Of a stretch of DNA of 64,000 nt, positions 59,484 to 64,000 are shown one piece after another. Source of the stretch: JAOPZW01 sp963788935 (GTDB taxonomy: Bacteria; Actinomycetota; Thermoleophilia; Solirubrobacterales; Solirubrobacteraceae); contig CAWBIM010000004.1 of the NCBI GenBank assembly GCA_963788935.1, positions 62,001 to 126,000 on the forward strand, given 5' to 3'. The translations under genes were made by a program, and so were the position numbers. Every line of letters begins with the position of its first letter. Position 1 is the stretch's first letter. The notes beneath the pieces were generated by a model that was not told the origin of the DNA, did no database searches, and saw only the letters and a list, made by a program, of their open reading frames with translations.

Positions 59484-60708
59484 GCCGATGCGCGTGACGT
59501 GTGCCGCCTGCGGCCTGCTCTGCGACGACCTCACGGCCGTCCCCGGCCCGGACGGTCGCCTGCGCCTGGAGCCCGCGTGCCCGCTCGGCGAGGCGTGGTT
59601 CGGCGCCCGGATCGACCCCGGCGTGCCGGTCGCCCGGGTCGACGGCCGCGAGGCGGGCGTCGACGAGGCGCTCGACGCGGCCGCCGCGATCCTCGCCGGC
59701 GCCCGCGCGCCGCTCGTCTACGGCCTGGGCGAGACCTCGATCGAGGCGCAGCGCGCCGCGGTCGCGCTGGCCGACGCGCTCGGCGCGACGATCGACCCCG
59801 CGGGGCCGCTGCTCGACGGCGCCGCCGGGCGGGCGTTCTCGGCCCGCGGGGCGAGCACCGCGATGCTCGGCGACATCCGCGACCGCGCCGAGGTCGTGGT
59901 CCTGTGGCGGGCCGACCCGGCCACCACCCACCCGCGGCTGCTCGAGCGCCTGCGCCTGCCCGCCGAGGGCCGCACGCTCGTGGTCGTCGACGCGGAGCGC
60001 ACGGCGACCGCCGAGCAGGCCGACGTCTTCCTCGCGCTGCCCGAGGACCGCGACGTCGAGGCGCTCGGCGTCCTGCGCGCGGTCATCCGCGAGGAGCCGT
60101 TCTCGGGCGACCCGCCGGTCGCGGGCCTGGAGGACCTCGGCGCGCGGCTGCGCGGCTGCGCCAACGGGGCGATCCTCCATCACGTCCGCGACCACGTCGC
60201 CGCGCTCGCCCTCAGCGCGCTCGTCCGCGACCTCGACACGGGCACGCACATCGTCACGGCCGTCCTCCGCCACGAGGGCAACGCCGCCGGGGCCGAGGAC
60301 GTCCTCGCCTGGCAGACCGGCTACCCCTCGGCGGTGAGCCTCGCGACCGGGCACCCCGAGGCGAGTCCTGGCGAGTGGAGCGCGACCGCGATCCTCGCGC
60401 GCGGCGACGCCGACGCGGCGCTCGTCGTCGGCTCGGACCCGCTCGAGCACCTGCCGGCGGCCGCCGCCGACGCCCTGCGCGCGATCCCCGTCGTGACCAT
60501 CGACGCCCGCGCGACGACGACCGCGGAGGCGGCCCGCGTCGCGTTCACCACGTCCGCCGCGGGCGTGCACCGGCCCGGGGTCGCGCACCGCCTCGACGGC
60601 GTGCCCGTCCCGCTGCACGCGGTGCTCGAGAGCGACCGGCCGGGCGACGACGAGGTCCTCGCGGCGCTCGCCGAACGCCTGGCGCGGACGCGGGAGGCGA
60701 CGGCATGA
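59470..60708 (+). CDS. fhcB: Formyltransferase/hydrolase complex subunit FhcB
   Basis: 412 residues, ATG 59470 (59488 is an alternative). RVTCAACGLLCDDLTAV and LEPACPLGEAWFGA are the N-terminal Cys motifs of the FwdB/FmdB family; LVYGLGETSIEAQRAAVALAD, STAMLGDIRDRAEVVVLWRADPATTHPRLLERL and DAALVVGSDPLEHLP follow. Compared with archaeal FwdB, bacterial FhcB lacks redox activity and the pterin-metal site; this protein's size fits the bacterial form. Structural partner of FhcA in hydrolysis of formyl-methanofuran to formate. Confidence 0.9.
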   Translation: MSSPEPMRVTCAACGLLCDDLTAVPGPDGRLRLEPACPLGEAWFGARIDPGVPVARVDGREAGVDEALDAAAAILAGARAPLVYGLGETSIEAQRAAVALADALGATIDPAGPLLDGAAGRAFSARGASTAMLGDIRDRAEVVVLWRADPATTHPRLLERLRLPAEGRTLVVVDAERTATAEQADVFLALPEDRDVEALGVLRAVIREEPFSGDPPVAGLEDLGARLRGCANGAILHHVRDHVAALALSALVRDLDTGTHIVTAVLRHEGNAAGAEDVLAWQTGYPSAVSLATGHPEASPGEWSATAILARGDADAALVVGSDPLEHLPAAAADALRAIPVVTIDARATTTAEAARVAFTTSAAGVHRPGVAHRLDGVPVPLHAVLESDRPGDDEVLAALAERLARTREATA

Positions 60709-62340
60709 GCCTGCGGATCACCGGCGGGCGCGTCTACGACCCGGCCAACGGCGTCGACGGCGAGGTGCGCGACGTCTGCCTCGGCGACGACGGCACGGTC
60801 GTCGACGCCGTCGACGAGCACGCGCCGACGGATCAACGCGAGCGGCATGGTCGTCATGCCGGGCGGAGTCGACATCCACGCCCACATCGCGGGGCCGACG
60901 GTCAACGCGGCCCGGCGCCTGGCCCCCGAGGAGCACCGCGGCGACGTCCAGGACCGCACGGCGATCCTGCGCTCGGGCACCGGGGGCACCGTGCCCTCGA
61001 CGTTCGTCACCGGCTACCGCTACGCGCTGCTCGGCTACACGACCGTCGTCGAGGCCGCGACCCCGCCGCTGGCCGCGCGCCACGTCCTGTCCGAGCTGCG
61101 CGACACGCCGATGATCGACGCGCTCTTCCTGCTCCTGATGGGCAACAACCTCGCGCTGTTCGACCTCATCCGCCGCGACCCCGCGCGGGTCCGCGAGGCC
61201 GTCGCGTGGTGGCTCCAGGCGACGGGCGGCTACGGGGTCAAGCTCGTCAACCCCGGCGGGGTCGAGCGCTGGAAGACGGCCAACGGCGACGTCAGCTCGC
61301 TCGACGATGACGTCGTCGGGGTCACGCCGCGGCAGGTCATCGACGCGGTCGCGGGCGCCGCGCACCAGCTCGGGCTCCCGCATCCGGTCCACGTCCACTG
61401 CAACAACCTCGGGATCGCGGGCAACTGGCGCACGACGATGGACACGCTGCGCACGCTGCAGGGCCGCCGCGCGCACCTCGCCCACCTCCAGTTCCACGCC
61501 TACGGCGGCCGGCCGGGCGGGCGGCCGCGGTCCAAGGCGCCCGAGATCGCCGAGTACCTCGGCGAGCACCCCGAGCTCAGCGCCGACGTCGGGCAGGTCA
61601 TGTTCGGCCCCGCGACGACGATGACGGCCGACGCGCCGGTCTCGGCGATCCTGCGCGACGTCACCGGCGGCAAGTGGGTCAACGCGGACACCGAGGTCGA
61701 GACCGGCTGCGGCATCGTGCCGTTCACCTACAAGGAGAAGAACTACGTCCACGCGCTGCAGTGGGGGATCGGCCTCGAGCTCTTCCTCCTCAGCCGTGAC
61801 CCGTGGCGGATGGTGCTGTCGACCGACCATCCCAACGGCGGCTCGTTCCTCAGCTACCCGAAGCTCATCCGCCTGCTCATGGACCGCGACTTCCGCAACG
61901 AGCAGCTCCGCCAGGCCAACAAGAAGGCGATCCGCAGCACCGTCCTGCTCGACGACCTCGACCGTGAGTACACGCTCGCCGAGGTCGCGATCATCACGCG
62001 GGCGGGGCCGGCGCGGCTGCTCGGGCTGACCCACAAGGGGCACCTCGGGACGGGGGCGGACGCCGACGTGACGATCTACGACGACCGCGCCGACCGCGAG
62101 GAGATGTTCGCCACGCCGCGCTACGTCATCAAGGGCGGCCGCGTCGTCGTCCGCGACGGCGAGCTCGTCGAGGCGCTGCCCGGCGACCTGCTGCGCGTGG
62201 ACGTGCCGCACGACCCCGCCGTCGAGGACGTCCTGCGGGCGCAGTTCGAGGAGCGCTACACGGTCGCGTTCGACAACTACCCGGTCAGCGAGCCGTGGCT
62301 GCTCGAGCCCGCGCGCCGCGTGGAGGCGAGGCCCACGTGA
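60705..62340 (+). CDS. fhcA: Formyltransferase/hydrolase complex subunit FhcA (frame break)
   Basis: About 545 residues from ATG 60705 (ATGA overlap). LRITGGRVYDPANGVDGEVRDV, a +1 break near 60832, then INASGMVVMPGGVDIHAHIAGPTVN with the metal HxH of amidohydrolases. VKLVNPGGVERWK (carbamylated Lys region), HPVHVHCNNLGIAGN (His), LAHLQFHAYGG (His) and LSTDHPNGGSFLSYPKL (Asp) complete the binuclear metal site. Hydrolyses the formyl group from the methanofuran-type carrier to give formate. All catalytic ligands appear intact, so a functional complex is expected. Confidence 0.92.
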
Positions 62341-63228
62341 TGCGCATCGGCGACACCGAGGTCGAGGACACGTTCGCCGAGGCGTTCCCGATGTGGGGCG
62401 CGCGGATCGTCGTGACGGCCGCGAACCGCACCTGGGCGACGAACGCGGGGCGCTCGCTGACGGGCTTCGCGACGTCGGTGATCGGCTGCAAGTGCGAGGC
62501 GGGGATCGAGCGCGAGCTCGCCCCGGACGAGACGCCCGACGGGCGCCCGGGGATCGCCGTGCTGCTGTTCGCCCCCGACAAGGACGGCCTGGCCAAGCGG
62601 CTCGTCGAGCGCATCGGCCAGACGGTGCTCACGTGCCCGACGACGGCCTGCTTCAACGGCCTCGAGGCCGAGCGCGAGGCCGACGTCGGCGGCCAGCTGC
62701 GCTTCTTCGGCGACGGCTGGCAGGCCAGCAAGGTCATCGACGGCCGCCGCTTCTGGCGCGTCCCGGTGATGGAGGGCGAGTTCCTCGTCGAGGAGCGCTT
62801 CGGGATGGTCGAGGGCGTCGGCGGCGGCAACATCATCATCCTGGCCGAGGACGTCGAACGCGCGTTGGCCGCGGCGGAGGCGGCGGCCGAGGCGATGCAC
62901 GCGGTCGAGGGCGCGATCATGCCGTTCCCGGGCGGGATCGCCCGCAGCGGCAGCAAGGTCGGCTCGCGCTATCCGGCGCTCATGGCCTCGACGAACCACG
63001 TCCTGTGCCCGACGCTGCGCGTGCAGGTCGACGACACGCAGGTGCCCGAGGACATCGGCTCCGTGTTCGAGATCGTGATCGACGGCCTCGCGCCCGAGCC
63101 CGTCGCCGAGGCGATGCGGGTCGGCCTCGAGGCGGCGGCGCAGCGCGGGGGCGCTGCGGATCACGGCGGGCAACTACGGCGGCAACCTCGGGCCGCACCA
63201 CTTCCCGCTCAAGGACCTCGTCCCGTGA
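62340..63228 (+). CDS. fhcD: Formylmethanofuran:H4MPT formyltransferase FhcD/Ftr (frame break)
   Basis: About 296 residues; ATG 62340 overlaps the fhcA stop. IGDTEVEDTFAEAFPMWGARIVVTA is the Ftr N-terminus; ATSVIGCKCEAGIERELAPDETPDGRPG, VLTCPTTACFNGLE, FWRVPVMEGEFLVEERFGMVEGVGGGNIIIL, and NHVLCPTLRVQVDDTQVPE follow. A +1 break in a G5 run near 63149 restores ALRITAGNYGGNLGPHHFPL, the typical C-terminus. Transfers the formyl group from formyl-H4MPT to the methanofuran carrier. Confidence 0.93.
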
Positions 63229-64000
63229 CCCTGACGTTGACGCTCCGCGAGGCGCCGGCCGCCCCGGTCGTCGCCGACGCGCTGGTCCCGGACCGGATCG
63301 CGGCGATGAGCGCCGACGAGGTCGGGCGGCTCTCGCTCTGGCACGGCAACCGCCGCGCGGCGGTGCGCGACCTCTTCGACGTCGCGGGCGGCCGCAGCGA
63401 CGACGTCCGCATCGAGGGCGACCTGCGCCGCGTCGCGGGCCTCGCGACCGGCATGGCCGGCGGGCGCCTGACGATCGCGGGCGACGCGGGGCCGCACCTC
63501 GGCGCCGGGATGCGCGACGGCGAGATCGTCGTCGAGGGCGACGCGGGCGCCTACGCCGGCGCGGGGATGCGCGGCGGGCGCCTCGTGGTGCGCGGCTCGG
63601 CCGGCAGCCGGCTCGGCGGCGCGCTCGCGGGTGAGCGCGCGGGGATGCGCGGCGGCGAGATCGTCGTCCACGGCGACGCGGGCGAGGAGGCCGGCGCGGG
63701 CCTGCGCCGCGGGCTCGTCGCGGTCGCCGGGCGCACCGGCGCCGCCGCCGGACTGAACGCCCTCGCGGGCACGATCGTCGCCTTCGGCGAGCTCGGCGCC
63801 CACCCCGGGGCCGGGATGCGCCGCGCGAGCATCGTCGCGCTGGGCGCGGCCACCCTGCTGCCGACCTACGTGCGGGCCTGCACGTACCGTCCACCGTTCC
63901 TGCGCCTGTGCCTGCGCCGCCTGCGCGCCCTCGGCCTGCCGGTCACCGACGAGCAGATCGAGGGCGAGTACACCCGCTGGTCGGGGGACACCCTCGAGCT
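63225..64000 (+). CDS. fhcC: Formyltransferase/hydrolase complex subunit FhcC (partial)
   Basis: GTG 63225, overlapping the ftr stop; about 258 residues visible, cut by the window end. After LTLREAPAAPVVADALVP the protein shows the beta-helical GXGXXG-repeat fold of the FwdC/GltS C-terminal family: repeated GDAGxxxGAGMRxGxIVVxG units between residues 80 and 190, then LPTYVRACTYRPPFLRL and a C-terminal helix. It is the scaffold subunit of the Fhc complex. No frame break in the visible part. Confidence 0.92.
   Translation, partial: MTLTLTLREAPAAPVVADALVPDRIAAMSADEVGRLSLWHGNRRAAVRDLFDVAGGRSDDVRIEGDLRRVAGLATGMAGGRLTIAGDAGPHLGAGMRDGEIVVEGDAGAYAGAGMRGGRLVVRGSAGSRLGGALAGERAGMRGGEIVVHGDAGEEAGAGLRRGLVAVAGRTGAAAGLNALAGTIVAFGELGAHPGAGMRRASIVALGAATLLPTYVRACTYRPPFLRLCLRRLRALGLPVTDEQIEGEYTRWSGDTLE

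Noticed and set aside
4000..63160. Programmed +1 ribosomal frameshifting
   Set aside because: Too many unrelated genes, no common slippery sequence or downstream structure, and most breaks sit in ordinary G/C runs; insertion error is simpler.
53388..63228. Methanogen or archaeal origin of the contig
   Set aside because: MtdB, bacterial-type FhcB, Fae stand-alone form and the bacterial operon style around it indicate a bacterial H4MPT pathway.

Overview
The window is very GC-rich, densely packed and has many GTG and 4-base ATGA/GTGA overlaps. Gene content (class II DAHP synthase, HU, an NarL-type sensor kinase, an HtaA-domain secreted protein, an R2lox-type oxidase) fits a chromosomal segment of an actinobacterium. 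Thermoleophilia/Solirubrobacterales is my best guess; this is inference, because no rRNA or tRNA gene is present. I saw no phage, IS element, CRISPR array or tRNA.

Layout. 1-13.6 kb: mixed housekeeping genes (redoxin fragment, short MTHFR, metallo-hydrolase, two MFS exporters, secreted hydrolases, a PAS protein, a GH-A-type glycosidase, a LysR regulator), with a scar at about 7.0 kb where a truncated SDR gene is joined to the tail of an aldo/keto reductase gene. 13.7-18.0 kb: a seven-gene Mrp-type cation/proton antiporter operon in E-F-G-DUF4040-B-C-D order, without a large MrpA. 18-36 kb: single genes and small units (STAS, PLP decarboxylase, HU, SnoaL-GrpB fusion, HAD, DAHP synthase, HtaA protein, sensor kinase, beta-helix protein, DUF3626, MntP, ChrB-N, NicT, MobA, trypsin-like protease). 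35.9-50.3 kb: a LacI regulator with three GAGCGCTC operators controlling a divergent myo-inositol operon: iolE, ABC sugar transporter, two Gfo/Idh dehydrogenases including iolG, an SDR, an RmlD-like reductase, iolC, iolB, iolD and mmsA. 50.4-64 kb: a tetrahydromethanopterin/methanofuran-type C1 module. An R2lox-like oxidase and a FolE2/MptA-like cyclohydrolase read right; fae, an SDR, a pterin carbinolamine dehydratase-like gene, a dihydropteroate-synthase-like gene, mtdB and a DUF1464 gene read left; a divergent operon carries a CitG-like gene, an ATP-grasp gene, fhcB, fhcA, fhcD (ftr) and fhcC, the last cut by the window edge.

How it fits together. The inositol operon should take inositol to acetyl-CoA, DHAP and CO2. 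The neighbouring C1 module should capture formaldehyde (Fae), oxidise methylene-H4MPT (MtdB) and release formate through the Fhc complex. mch and the beta-RFAP synthase gene are not in the window. The adjacency raises the untested idea that formaldehyde arises from O-methyl-inositols.

Caution on sequence quality: about 25 reading-frame breaks occur in otherwise intact genes, and nearly all shift the frame by +1. I treat these as probable sequencing or assembly insertions, annotate the genes across them and give the approximate break point.
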